A DNA stretch of 64,000 bases from Mucilaginibacter yixingensis (GTDB taxonomy: Bacteria > Bacteroidota > Bacteroidia > Sphingobacteriales > Sphingobacteriaceae): NCBI RefSeq assembly GCF_041080815.1, contig NZ_CP160205.1, positions 2,356,001 through 2,420,000 of the forward strand, given 5' to 3'. Both the position numbers and the translations under genes were made by a program. The stretch's first letter is position 1. Every line of letters begins with the position of its first letter. Shown in pieces: positions 46,863-56,128 of the stretch. The notes under the pieces were generated by a model that worked only from the letters and a program-made list of their open reading frames with translations, did not search any database and had not been told where the DNA came from.

Positions 46863-47738
46863 ATGAAAAATAAAGCATTGAGAAGATTGATTTCTGGTTT
46901 ATCCTTATCATTAGTTTCGGTAACGCTTTTTTGTTTTTTTCCTAACGCGGCCTTTGCCCAGCAAGACTCTTCAGGATTTAAGTTGAAGACGGTTGTGGTT
47001 GATGCCGGTCACGGCCGTATGAGTAACGGTACCTGGCGCGGCGCATCTGGCGATTATTCGCAGGAAAGTAAAGTAACGCTGGCTGTAGCGCTTAAATTGC
47101 GGGACTCAATACAAAAAGAAATACCGAGCTTAAACGTGGTAATGACACGTACCACAGATGATGATGTGTTATGGCAAAAACGTGCCGATATTGCTAATGA
47201 GAATAAAGGTCAACTGTTTATATCACTGCACTGTAACTCACTGTCAGACAGAATTGTAAGAGGAAAGAATGGCAAACGTATCCGCGTGCCAGATCACTCT
47301 GGCAAAGGTGTATTGTTATTAGTGTATGTTTACCGCCGTGTAAATGAGCAGGAAGCCGCCATTAGAGAGAATGAGTTTGAGGACAAGGATTATAAAGAAA
47401 ATACCGAGCTGAATCCAAGCGATCCGGCTTCTATTATCCTGCTCAACGCATTTAAAGATAAATACCGCAAACAAAGCTTACAGTTTGCCAATTTAGTGAA
47501 TGATGAGTTTGTAAACACCGACGGCCGCCGCAGTGAAGGCGTACGCGAGCAAAGTGTACTGGTATTGGCGCGTAGCGGCATGCCTGCCGTATTGGTAGAA
47601 ATGGGCTATATAAACAATCCCGAAGAAGAGCGTTATCTGAACTCTGAGGAAGGACAGGCGCAGATTGTAGCCACCATAGTACGGGCATTAAAAGAATATA
47701 AAAAGGAAGTTGAGCAAACAACGGCCGTTGGAAATTGA
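46863..47738 (+). CDS. N-acetylmuramoyl-L-alanine amidase (Amidase_3)
   Basis: A 291-residue secreted zinc amidase that splits peptide side chains from murein during cell separation or recycling. Signal peptide to about residue 33, then VVVDAGHG (first zinc His), the glutamate in SQESKVTL, SLHCNS (second His) and PAVLVEMGYINN with the catalytic Glu. An insertion of about 40 residues between about 145 and 185 is usual in Bacteroidetes homologues. The MlaD gene follows after 20 bases. Confidence 0.95.
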   Translation: MKNKALRRLISGLSLSLVSVTLFCFFPNAAFAQQDSSGFKLKTVVVDAGHGRMSNGTWRGASGDYSQESKVTLAVALKLRDSIQKEIPSLNVVMTRTTDDDVLWQKRADIANENKGQLFISLHCNSLSDRIVRGKNGKRIRVPDHSGKGVLLLVYVYRRVNEQEAAIRENEFEDKDYKENTELNPSDPASIILLNAFKDKYRKQSLQFANLVNDEFVNTDGRRSEGVREQSVLVLARSGMPAVLVEMGYINNPEEERYLNSEEGQAQIVATIVRALKEYKKEVEQTTAVGN

Positions 47739-47758
47739 TTATTAAGTAAACACCTGCC

Positions 47759-48703
47759 TTGAAAATATCTAACGAAACTAAAATTGGCGCACTAACCGCC
47801 ATCAGTATTACCATCTTAATATTAGGTTACAGCTATTTGCGTGGTAACGATGTGTTCTCTCGCTCTAATAAATACTATGCGGTTTACAAAAGCGTAGAGG
47901 GACTGTCTGTTTCAAAGCCTGTGCTGGTAAATGGCTTTCAGATTGGTCGGGTTTCTAATATGCAATTGCAGCCTGACGGCCGTACCATTGTGGAGTTTAA
48001 GATAGAGCCTCAATACGACATTCCGGATAACACACTGGCCAAACTGGAAAGCACCGACCTGCTGGGCGGCAAAGCTATTGTGTTTGAACTAGGTAACAGC
48101 CGCAATTTTGCCAACAATAAAGACACGCTGCGCGCTGATATTCAGGGAAGTTTGGCCGAGAGCTTGCAACCTATCCAACGTAAGGCAGAAACATTGATTA
48201 ATAAGCTGGACTCGTCATTAGCTGCTATCAACAACATCCTGAATCCAGATTTTCAGCGTAATGTTGACCGTAGCTTTGCCAGCATTGCCAACTCCCTGCA
48301 AACACTGGAAGGTACTACCAAAAAGATTGACAACCTGATTGGCACACAAACCGGCCACATCAACGGTATTTTAACTAATGCAGAAGTTGCATCGGCTGGC
48401 TTGAAAACCACCGTAAACAACATGAACGATGTTACCGGCAACTTTAAAACTGTAAGCAGCGATCTGGCTAATGCCAATCTGAAACAAACGCTGGACAACG
48501 CCAACCAGGCCGTGGCCAACCTGCAAGCGGTAATTACCAAGATCAATTCTGGCAAAGGTTCATTAGGTATGTTGGCTAACGATCCGCAGATGTACAAAAA
48601 TCTGACCGACGCTTCTGATAACCTGAACAAACTGTTCATCGACCTGAAAGCACACCCAAAACGTTACGTAAGTTTCTCAGTATTTGGAGGAAAGAAAGAT
48701 TAA
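47759..48703 (+). CDS. MlaD/MCE family lipid-transport protein
   Basis: A 314-residue protein with one N-terminal membrane anchor (about 9-27) and an MCE domain (about 40-117, SVEGLSVSKPVLVNGFQIG), followed by a long helical tail. MlaD-type proteins form hexameric rings that carry phospholipids between membranes. It starts with TTG at 47759 and is probably co-transcribed with the amidase. The permease and ATPase partners are not in this window, as is common in Bacteroidetes. Confidence 0.9.
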   Translation: MKISNETKIGALTAISITILILGYSYLRGNDVFSRSNKYYAVYKSVEGLSVSKPVLVNGFQIGRVSNMQLQPDGRTIVEFKIEPQYDIPDNTLAKLESTDLLGGKAIVFELGNSRNFANNKDTLRADIQGSLAESLQPIQRKAETLINKLDSSLAAINNILNPDFQRNVDRSFASIANSLQTLEGTTKKIDNLIGTQTGHINGILTNAEVASAGLKTTVNNMNDVTGNFKTVSSDLANANLKQTLDNANQAVANLQAVITKINSGKGSLGMLANDPQMYKNLTDASDNLNKLFIDLKAHPKRYVSFSVFGGKKD

Positions 48704-49005
48704 GCATCGATGCCTAAAATCTAACTCATCATTTTAATAGATATTTAACAAGTCGCGGTTCCCTCTGGGCCGCGATTTTTGCATACCCGCATTTGTAAAA
48801 AAACTGTTATTTAACCTGCCTATAAATGGCCAAATTGTACAATGTTGTACATTAAATGATAATATCCTACAAATGCTTGCATAAATGATACAATACATTT
48901 ATCAATTGTGGAGATAGATTTGTTGTAATAAGTACACCATCAATTATAACTTTATTTTGCTATCCCATCTGTCTTTTCGGGCACTGTTGATCAGCAACTT
49001 TTTTT
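48704..49005 (+). promoter_or_regulatory. Leader of the RuBisCO-like operon with operator-like palindromes
   Basis: No gene in 302 bases. ATTGTACAAT (48834-48843) is a perfect palindrome followed at once by GTTGTACATT (48844-48853), two TGTACA cores one helical turn apart. ATAAATG/CATTTAT (48881-48887, 48896-48902) is a second inverted repeat. Such sites suit a GntR- or LacI-type regulator; no regulator gene is adjacent. No clear promoter was seen. Confidence 0.4.
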
Positions 49006-50250
49006 ATGGAAAGAATTACCGCGAAGTATTACGTAGAGACACCTTTTGCACTTGATAAAGCCGCCGCCATTTTAGCCGGCGAGCAATCGTCAGGTACATT
49101 TGTGGCTGTGCCGGGCGAGACCGAAGAATTAAAGCAGCGCTTTGCTGCCCGTGTAGAAAGCATTACCCCTGCCGATGTTGCAGATGTACCGGCTATGCCT
49201 GGCGCAACAGCCAAACAAGGCGGGTATCAGCGGGCGCACATAGAAGTATCATGGTCAGTTGAGAATTTTGGCTACAACCTGCCTGTGCTGGTATCTACCC
49301 TTCAGGGTAATTTATATGAGCTGAGCCAGTTTACCGGCCTCAAATTAATGGATATTACCCTGCCTGCATCATATCAGGAACATTTTAAAGGTACACAGTT
49401 TGGCATTGCCGGTACGCGCAAAAGCTGTGGTGTTGTAGGTCGCCCGTTAATTGGCACCATCATCAAACCAAGCATCGGCATGACACCTGAAGATACTGCC
49501 GCTCTGGTAAAAACACTGGCCGAGGCAGGTATTGACTTTGTGAAAGATGACGAGCTGCAGTCTGCCGCTGCCAATTCATCATTTGAGCATCGTGTAGACA
49601 CCATTATGGATGTTATCAATCGCCATGCTGATAAAACTGGTAAAAAGGTAATGTATGCTTTTAACCTGAGCGATGAGATTGACAGCATGCTGCGCCGCTA
49701 TGAATACATCCTGAAAGCTGGCGGCACCTGTGCCATGATCAGCGTTAATAGCGTGGGCCTGTCTGGCGTAAAGAAAGTTTGCGATCAGGGTCAGTTGGTT
49801 ATCCACGGTCACCGCAATGGCTGGGGCATGCTGAACCGTCACCCGTTGTTGGGTATAGAGTTTCCAGCCTATCAAAAAATTTGGCGTTTGGCTGGTGTAG
49901 ATCAATTGCACGTAAACGGCATTCAAAATAAATTCTGGGAGTCGGATGATTCGGTAGTTCGTTCTATCGAGGCTTGCCTCACTCCTCTTTTTAGTTGGCC
50001 AGACTTGCTGCCGGTGGTATCATCGGGCCAATGGGGCGGCCAGGCGTTTGAAACATGGCGCCGCACACAAACTACAGATCTGCTTTATATGGCTGGAGGC
50101 GGTATCATGGCGCATCCATCAGGCCCTGCAGGTGGCGTTACAGCCCTGCATCAGGCTTGGGAAGGCGCAGTTAATGGCTTATCGCTTGAAGAGGCTGAAG
50201 CTACCTACAAAGAATTTGGACAATCGGTTAAAAAGTTTGGCGGTAAATAA
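49006..50250 (+). CDS. RuBisCO-like protein, probable acid-sugar phosphate decarboxylase
   Basis: A 414-residue RuBisCO large-subunit homologue. The catalytic Lys of strand 1 is kept in TIIKPSIGM (Lys154), and the carbamylation/Mg site is intact in FVKDDE (Lys180, Asp182, Glu183). The loop-6 Lys of true RuBisCO is absent (VVSSGQWGG), so it cannot fix CO2 in the normal way. RuBisCO-like proteins paired with a DUF1537 kinase are known from D-apiose/apionate breakdown, where OiaX/OiaT act on 3-oxo-isoapionate 4-phosphate. The partner kinase gene follows after 4 bases. The exact substrate is inferred. Confidence 0.85.
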   Translation: MERITAKYYVETPFALDKAAAILAGEQSSGTFVAVPGETEELKQRFAARVESITPADVADVPAMPGATAKQGGYQRAHIEVSWSVENFGYNLPVLVSTLQGNLYELSQFTGLKLMDITLPASYQEHFKGTQFGIAGTRKSCGVVGRPLIGTIIKPSIGMTPEDTAALVKTLAEAGIDFVKDDELQSAAANSSFEHRVDTIMDVINRHADKTGKKVMYAFNLSDEIDSMLRRYEYILKAGGTCAMISVNSVGLSGVKKVCDQGQLVIHGHRNGWGMLNRHPLLGIEFPAYQKIWRLAGVDQLHVNGIQNKFWESDDSVVRSIEACLTPLFSWPDLLPVVSSGQWGGQAFETWRRTQTTDLLYMAGGGIMAHPSGPAGGVTALHQAWEGAVNGLSLEEAEATYKEFGQSVKKFGGK

Positions 50251-50254
50251 TTCA

Positions 50255-51706
50255 ATGGCAAGAAAAAATAAACTTTTACTGGCCTACTATGGCGATGATT
50301 TTACCGGCAGCACAGATGCGCTGGAGTTTTTGAGCCGCGCAGGTATAAAAACTGTACTCTTCATCACGCCGCCTACGCCCGATCAACTTAACCGTTATAA
50401 AGGCCTGCAAGCCATTGGCATTGCCGGCATGACCCGTGCCATGACGCCGCCCGATATGGAGAGCGAACTATTGAACGCTTTTAGCAAATTAAAAGAGCTG
50501 AATGCACCGCACGTACATTACAAAGTGTGTTCTACGTTTGACTCATCCCCATACATTGGCAGCATTGGTAAGGCTATAGAAACCGGACTGGGTATTTTCC
50601 GCTCGCGTTTTGTGCCGTTACTGGTAGCTGCGCCTGCCTTGGGCCGCTATTGCACTTTTGGCAACCTGTTTGCCCGTATGGGTATCGGCAGCCAGGGCGA
50701 TATTTATCGTTTGGATCGTCACCCGTCTATGAGTAAGCACCCGGTTACTCCATCAACAGAGAGCGACCTGCGCAAACATCTGGCTCGACAAACACAGCTT
50801 CCTATCGGCCTGGTTGATATTTTAACTATTTCTGGTGATCAAGAAATTGCTGCTGATAAGCTAGAGCAAACCATAGAAGACGGTAGCCGTATCGTTCTTT
50901 TTGATGCCCTGCACGAAGAACACATGCTTACCGTTGGCGGACTAATAAACAGCCACGCCAAAGAAGGCGAAATATTATTCTCTGTAGGTTCCAGCGGTAT
51001 TGAAATGGCCCTGGGTAAACTTTGGCAGGAACAGGAATTAGTAAAACCGGTTAGACGCTGGCAGCACGCCGGCGAAGCCGGACCTATCCTGGTGCTCTCT
51101 GGCAGTTGCTCGCCAGTTACCGAAAAACAGATTGACTATGCCGTTAATTATGGCTTTACCGAGATAGCGTTGGATACAGAAGCCATTGCGGCATCTGCCG
51201 ATGTTACAGGTGTGCTGGATGCCGCCGTGGCGAAAATCAGTGCGGCTATTAAAGCAGGCTCATCGGTAGTGGTGCACACCAGTCGCGGTGCGCATGACGA
51301 GCGTATTGATGCCACTTACCAGCAACTGGCAGGTCAGGGCTTGAGCGAGGGCGAAATACTGGCAAAAACATCGCAGCTATACGGTACCGCGTTGGGTATG
51401 ATTGCCCTTAAAACAGCGGCACAAACGCCGGTAAAGCGTGTAATTATTGCTGGTGGCGATACCGCAGGTTATGTAGCAAGAACTATGGAGATTGAATCTA
51501 TAGAGATGCTGGCCCCGCTATCACCCGGTGCACCGTTGTGCCTGGCTCACTCTACCAATTCTGTTGTTGACGGGTTGCAGGTAAACTTTAAAGGCGGCCA
51601 GGTAGGTGCCGAAAATTATTTTGTAAGCGCATTGAAAGGCGAGCTGCTCCCGGCCCCTTCGCCGAGACTGCGTGTTGTTAGCAATTCTATTATTAACCAA
51701 TTATGA
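50255..51706 (+). CDS. DUF1537 four-carbon acid sugar kinase family protein
   Basis: ATP-dependent kinase of 3-oxo acid sugars (OtnK/DtnK/OiaK family). 483 residues: N-terminal substrate domain (YYGDDFTGSTDALEFL with the conserved Asp pair; HYKVCSTFDSSP) and C-terminal nucleotide domain (IIAGGDTAGYVARTM; LSPGAPLCLA). ATG at 50255 is used; the frame runs upstream inside the previous gene. It would phosphorylate the acid that the RuBisCO-like protein then cleaves. It overlaps the racemase-like gene by four bases. Confidence 0.9.
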   Translation: MARKNKLLLAYYGDDFTGSTDALEFLSRAGIKTVLFITPPTPDQLNRYKGLQAIGIAGMTRAMTPPDMESELLNAFSKLKELNAPHVHYKVCSTFDSSPYIGSIGKAIETGLGIFRSRFVPLLVAAPALGRYCTFGNLFARMGIGSQGDIYRLDRHPSMSKHPVTPSTESDLRKHLARQTQLPIGLVDILTISGDQEIAADKLEQTIEDGSRIVLFDALHEEHMLTVGGLINSHAKEGEILFSVGSSGIEMALGKLWQEQELVKPVRRWQHAGEAGPILVLSGSCSPVTEKQIDYAVNYGFTEIALDTEAIAASADVTGVLDAAVAKISAAIKAGSSVVVHTSRGAHDERIDATYQQLAGQGLSEGEILAKTSQLYGTALGMIALKTAAQTPVKRVIIAGGDTAGYVARTMEIESIEMLAPLSPGAPLCLAHSTNSVVDGLQVNFKGGQVGAENYFVSALKGELLPAPSPRLRVVSNSIINQL

Positions 51707-52362
51707 AGATGAAAACTTTAGGCCTCATACACACCTCTGCAACTCTTATTCCCGTTTTTCAACAACTGGTTCAGGAACATTTGCCAGGGGTAGCAACCTT
51801 TAACATTGTGGACGATAGCCTGGTACGCAACATTGCCGCGCGTGGCAGTGTAACACCAGAAATATATAAACGTGTTGCAGATTACGTAGCGTCAGCCGAA
51901 GATTCTGGCGCAGACCAGATTCTGGTGACCTGCTCATCTATCGGTGCGGCTGTTGAAGCCGCTGCTGCTCAAGCAGGCGTACCAGTATTGCGCGTAGATC
52001 AGCCGATGGCAGATCTGGCCGTAAGCACCGGTAAGCGCATTGGCGTTATTGCCACCCTGCCAACCACGCTTGAACCAACTGCAGACCTGGTACAACGCCG
52101 TGCCGCCGCTTTGGGTAAAGAAATTGAACTAACTTCAAAACTATGCGAAGGTGCTTTTGAAGCCCTGATGAGTGGCAACGCCGCCAAGCACGATGAAATG
52201 GTTGCCAACGCCCTGCGCGATCTTTCTAAACAGGTAGACGTCATCCTGCTGGCACAGGCTTCTATGGCCCGCGTGGTAGATACATTAGATGCAGCAGACC
52301 GTATTGTGCCCATCCTGGCCAGTCCGGTAAACGCCATTAAGTACTTAGCCGCACAACAGTAA
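51703..52362 (+). CDS. Asp/Glu/hydantoin racemase superfamily protein lacking the second Cys
   Basis: A 219-residue protein of the two-domain racemase fold. The first catalytic Cys is present (Cys77 in ILVTCSSIG), but the second, expected in an LxCxxM context, is Gln185 in ILLAQASMARV. Two-base racemisation is therefore unlikely; single-Cys members of the superfamily act as decarboxylases or cis-trans isomerases. It lies between the kinase gene and the transporter gene in a tight operon, so it probably handles the same substrate or an intermediate. Confidence 0.83.
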   Translation: MKMKTLGLIHTSATLIPVFQQLVQEHLPGVATFNIVDDSLVRNIAARGSVTPEIYKRVADYVASAEDSGADQILVTCSSIGAAVEAAAAQAGVPVLRVDQPMADLAVSTGKRIGVIATLPTTLEPTADLVQRRAAALGKEIELTSKLCEGAFEALMSGNAAKHDEMVANALRDLSKQVDVILLAQASMARVVDTLDAADRIVPILASPVNAIKYLAAQQ

Positions 52363-52367
52363 GCGTT

Positions 52368-53693
52368 ATGATGTCTCTACGTAAGCTATGTTTGGGCGTT
52401 GCCTGCATGGCGGTATTGCTTTTAGTTACCGGCATTTTAATAGGTAATGCAAGTATCTGGCAGCCATCTGCCGTGGTACTGGCTGTTACCGGCGCTTTTG
52501 GAATTGGTGCTGTACCTGCGCTCAAAAATTATCAATATACCGCATGGATCATTGCAGCTGTAGTAGTAGCGATGGTTTACCCACAGGCGTTTGTAAAATG
52601 GGGGCCTGTTGAACTGCGTAACAAGTGGCTCATTCTTATCATCGTTCAGATGGTGATGTTTGGCATGGGTATCCAGATGAGTATCCGCGATTTTTCAGGA
52701 CTGGCAACGTCTGGAAAAGGCGTATTGGTTGGCCTGATGTGCCATTTCTCAATCATGCCGTTGATGGGTTTATTGCTCACCAAAATATTCCATTTTGAAC
52801 CTGAAGTAGCCGCAGGCGTCATTCTGATTGGTTGTTGCTCCAGTGGTTTAGCATCTAACGTAATGGTTTACCTGGCCCGCGCCAATCTGGTACTTTCCGT
52901 AACGGTAACTACCATGACAACCCTTGCTGCGCCTTTCCTTACCCCGTTACTGATGCGTTTGCTGGCTGGTACGCTGGTTGAAGTAAAATTTGTATCGATG
53001 ATGATGGAGATTATCAAAATCGTTATCGTACCTATCGGCGCTGCATTTGTGCACGATTATCTGAAACGTGCATCGGCTCAGGGTAAAAGAAACACCTACG
53101 TGCTGGCCTTCGTTTTTCTGGCCTGGCTCATCAGCTTGCCACTAGGCGTCTGGGGATGGTTGAGTGCTCATTTAAGCGAAACTGCGCAAGAATCAGCCGC
53201 TATCTTTAACTTTCTCACTGGTGCGTTCATCGTAGGTACGCTTTATCATCAGCTTTACCTTAAGTTTAAAAAGCTTGATGACTTTGTGCCTTACCTGTCT
53301 ATGTTCGGTATTGTATATTTCACCACAGTAACTACTGCAGCTGGCAGGGATAACTTATTGAATATCGGCTTGTTATTATTCCTGTCTTCAGTAATACATA
53401 ATGGTGCAGGTTATTTCTTTGGTTACTGGCTGAGCCGCGTGTTTGGTTTGGATAAAAGCTCGGCAAGAACCATTGCTTTTGAAGTTGGCTTGCAGAACGG
53501 CGGCATGGCATCTGGCTTAGCTGGTTCCATGGGCAAGCTGGCAACCATCGGGTTGGCACCAGCGGTATTTAGCCCCTGGATGAATATTTCAGGATCGATA
53601 CTGGCCAACTTCTGGCGTAAACGACCAGTGCCTGACGCACCTGATAACACCTTGCCCGATCATATAAAAATACCGGCTGAAACAGAGCTCTGA
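52368..53693 (+). CDS. BASS-family (bile acid:sodium symporter-like) transporter
   Basis: A 441-residue membrane protein with two extra N-terminal helices and then the ten-helix BASS fold. GCCSSGLASNVMVYLA is the first crossing helix and EVGLQNGGMASGL the second; both are the family's Na+/substrate sites. BASS members carry organic acids such as bile acids, pantoate or 2-keto acids with Na+. Position at the end of the RuBisCO-like operon suggests uptake of the acid sugar processed by the first three genes. Confidence 0.9.
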   Translation: MMSLRKLCLGVACMAVLLLVTGILIGNASIWQPSAVVLAVTGAFGIGAVPALKNYQYTAWIIAAVVVAMVYPQAFVKWGPVELRNKWLILIIVQMVMFGMGIQMSIRDFSGLATSGKGVLVGLMCHFSIMPLMGLLLTKIFHFEPEVAAGVILIGCCSSGLASNVMVYLARANLVLSVTVTTMTTLAAPFLTPLLMRLLAGTLVEVKFVSMMMEIIKIVIVPIGAAFVHDYLKRASAQGKRNTYVLAFVFLAWLISLPLGVWGWLSAHLSETAQESAAIFNFLTGAFIVGTLYHQLYLKFKKLDDFVPYLSMFGIVYFTTVTTAAGRDNLLNIGLLLFLSSVIHNGAGYFFGYWLSRVFGLDKSSARTIAFEVGLQNGGMASGLAGSMGKLATIGLAPAVFSPWMNISGSILANFWRKRPVPDAPDNTLPDHIKIPAETEL

Positions 53694-53722
53694 TTTTATA
53701 TTAACGAGCAAAATAACTATTG

Positions 53723-53763
53723 ATAAACGCGCGTATAATAATTAATTTTATACACGCGTTTAT
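53723..53763 (+). terminator. Hairpin terminator of the RuBisCO-like operon
   Basis: A 16-base stem (53723-53738 with 53748-53763, one mismatch) around a nine-base AT-rich loop. It is stable, but only a short T-rich stretch follows. Confidence 0.65.
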
Positions 53764-53796
53764 TGTTAGTACCCAATGTGTTAGATTTTCGCCCTA

Positions 53797-54492
53797 ATGA
53801 ATACTCTGATTAAAACTTGTGCAGTTGCATTTGCCCTATCATTTGTTTTGGTGGGCTGCAGCAAAAAAGCCGCCAGTATAAAAATATACTCGGTTACCGA
53901 GAATGATGCGGCTTCTATGATAGCAAATAACCTGCTGCCTCAATATGGTGGTTTAGCCAATCAGTTTAATAATTGCTCCATACTATCAAACACATCGACC
54001 AAAAATTGTGGTATCGCCAAAGATACTACGTTTAACGGTGTAAGCGCCACCAATGCCGCGGTTACTTACAAATACGGCATCGTTTGGCACTATACTAATA
54101 ATTGCCAGGGCACCATCACTTCTACACTTGATGGTAAGCTCACCTATGAAGGTTCTAATTATACCGGCGATGGTTTATTAACAGCCAGCGTACAAGTTGC
54201 TCCAAATACAAAAGCACCATTACTTAATCTTACCGGAACAATGGCGTTGAGCGGTATGCAGCGCGTAAAAGGCCAAGCTGACGCAGCATTCAATACCGTT
54301 ATTAATTTTAACAACCTTAATTTGACTGTTGATGGCGTGAGCAAGAAAATAAACTCAGGAACTACCGATGTAACCGTGACCTGCACCAACGGCACTGCCA
54401 GCTTTAATTTTAAAGGTAACATTCAGTTCAGTGCCTATAATAAAGCAAAGATCACGCTTGACAGCGGTACTGCCTACCCTATTTCCTGGTAA
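53797..54492 (+). CDS. Hypothetical lipoprotein (231 aa)
   Basis: Lipobox FVLVGCSKK (Cys about 21) after a membrane-targeting N terminus. The rest is rich in Thr, Asn and Gly with alternating strands, suggesting a beta-sheet sandwich or barrel on the periplasmic side. Family not recognised. Its stop codon touches the stop of the convergent lipoprotein gene with no base between them. Confidence 0.65.
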   Translation: MNTLIKTCAVAFALSFVLVGCSKKAASIKIYSVTENDAASMIANNLLPQYGGLANQFNNCSILSNTSTKNCGIAKDTTFNGVSATNAAVTYKYGIVWHYTNNCQGTITSTLDGKLTYEGSNYTGDGLLTASVQVAPNTKAPLLNLTGTMALSGMQRVKGQADAAFNTVINFNNLNLTVDGVSKKINSGTTDVTVTCTNGTASFNFKGNIQFSAYNKAKITLDSGTAYPISW

Positions 54493-55089
54493 TTACATCT
54501 CCTCTACCTGCAATGTGGCCTCGCCATTAGTCAGGCTAATGGAACTGCTGCCATCAGACGGATAAAGCGTGCAATTAAACATAATCTTTATTTTAAGTTG
54601 GCGACCGTGCAGTGAGTTGGCAGCAATTTTGGTAACAGAAAGTACGGTAGCCGTACCACCTTGCGATGCATCTACGCTATAGTAGTTTTTACCGTTCTCA
54701 TCAATGTAATTGACCTGCAGCCATTGTTTGCTGTTATCAGGCAAAAAATCTGTAGCTAACCGTATAACGCCAGGTACTACTGCCTGATTAAAATCAGACG
54801 AAGCCGGGTTAGCTGTAAACTGCAGGTTAAGTTGCGGTTGAAGGTTAGGCATTTTGCCGATGATTGCAAAAACAGTACCGCCCGTGTAGCCTGAGCCTAT
54901 TACATAACCCGATAAGCTGTTGATACTGGCTTTCCAGTCTGCCTGTTTGCCATTTATTGTGCCCTTAAAATAATATTCACCGGGTGTTCCGCCCAGACCA
55001 TCAAAGTCAAATACCGGCGAAAAACCTTTACAGCCAGCAAACAGCGTTACAATAAGAAAAGAGAAAATTGCAAGTCTAAGTATCTTCAT
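54493..55089 (-). CDS. Hypothetical lipoprotein (198 aa)
   Basis: Lipobox TLFAGCKGF (Cys20). Beta-rich body starting GEYYFKGTINGKQADWKASI, a pattern seen in small Bacteroidetes surface or periplasmic lipoproteins. Not homologous in any obvious way to its convergent neighbour. Function unknown. Confidence 0.65.
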   Translation of the reverse strand: MKILRLAIFSFLIVTLFAGCKGFSPVFDFDGLGGTPGEYYFKGTINGKQADWKASINSLSGYVIGSGYTGGTVFAIIGKMPNLQPQLNLQFTANPASSDFNQAVVPGVIRLATDFLPDNSKQWLQVNYIDENGKNYYSVDASQGGTATVLSVTKIAANSLHGRQLKIKIMFNCTLYPSDGSSSISLTNGEATLQVEEM

Positions 55090-55248
55090 ATGCTATTATT
55101 GATAAGGATCGGGCAACCTCTATCGACTTAACAGTCAACAAAATTGCTTGGCAAAGATACATTATCTGTTATAAACTAAACGTTAAGTAGTGCTGTTTAG
55201 CACGAAAAATATAGGGGGAAAACAGAGGAGTAAATGGTCGATTGGCTT

Positions 55249-55590
55249 TTATTTGTCAATCAACTCCTGCAAAACCAGTGCGTGGTTATGGTGTTCGTCT
55301 TTAGCTGCGTAGAGTAGCGTTACGGCCTTATGCTCTTCCATCAGGTTTTTCAGTTGTTGTAAGGCCGGCGAGTTTTTTAACTCTTCATGATATTTAAGAC
55401 GAAATTGTTGCCAATCTCCACCACCGTGCACCCATTTACGTAACACGGTTGATGGTGCTACTTCTTTTAGCCATAGATTGATATCAGCCTGATCCTTTTT
55501 AACACCACGCGGCCATAACCGGTCAACCAGCACGCGGTAACCATCGGCATTGGATGGTGGTTCATAAATTCTTTTTATTTTAACAGGCAT
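55249..55590 (-). CDS. DUF488 family protein
   Basis: A 113-residue protein with the DUF488 signatures KRIYEPPSNADGYRVLVDRLWPRG and WLKEVAPSTVLRKW, quoted in part, and a final TLLYAAKDEHHNHALVL segment. The family is widespread and its role is unclear; a Cys-free, nucleotide-binding-like fold has been proposed. Single gene, downstream of rnhA on the same strand. Confidence 0.9.
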   Translation of the reverse strand: MPVKIKRIYEPPSNADGYRVLVDRLWPRGVKKDQADINLWLKEVAPSTVLRKWVHGGGDWQQFRLKYHEELKNSPALQQLKNLMEEHKAVTLLYAAKDEHHNHALVLQELIDK

Positions 55591-55654
55591 AAAACAGGAC
55601 AGACAATAAAACTAATACAATATAGGTATTGATCCTGTTTTTAAAATTATCTAC

Positions 55655-56128
55655 TTACAAACTGGCTCTTGACGATTCCGTTTCAAACACCGCGTCAATC
55701 AACAGATCCTTTTGCCCATACGCAGCAACAGCCAGGCGATCGCAGCGCTCATTTTCAGGGTGACCGGCGTGGCCTTTTACCCATATCAATCTGATATGAT
55801 GCAGGCGGCTCAATTCAACATAGCGCATCCATAAATCCTGGTTCTTTTTGCCGGCAAAACCTTTAGCTATCCAGCCCTGAAGCCAGCGCTTCTCTATGGC
55901 GTCTATTACATATTTGGAGTCTGAATAGATGGTAATGTGTTGTCCGGCCTTCTTTAGGGCCTCCAGCGCTTTAATAACGGCCATCAGCTCCATGCGGTTG
56001 TTAGTGGTTTTGCGGTAACCGCCAGAAAGTTCTTTATAGTATTGACCAGAACGCAGAATAGCGCCATAGCCACCAGGGCCAGGATTGCCGCTCGAACCGC
56101 CATCAGTGAAGATCTCTATTTGACTCAT
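55655..56128 (-). CDS. rnhA: Ribonuclease HI
   Basis: Cuts the RNA strand of RNA-DNA hybrids. A 157-residue enzyme with all four acidic catalytic residues: Asp in IFTDGGSSGNPG, Glu in NRMELMAVIKAL, Asp in IYSDSKYVI and Asp in ENERCDRLAV, plus the His of the flexible loop (KGHAGHP). Length equals the E. coli enzyme. No unusual domain. Confidence 0.96.
   Translation of the reverse strand: MSQIEIFTDGGSSGNPGPGGYGAILRSGQYYKELSGGYRKTTNNRMELMAVIKALEALKKAGQHITIYSDSKYVIDAIEKRWLQGWIAKGFAGKKNQDLWMRYVELSRLHHIRLIWVKGHAGHPENERCDRLAVAAYGQKDLLIDAVFETESSRASL

Noticed and set aside
50048..50254. Longer N terminus for the DUF1537 kinase
   Set aside because: It overlaps the RuBisCO-like gene by about 200 bases, whereas MARKNKLLLAYYGDD at 50255 is the expected start.
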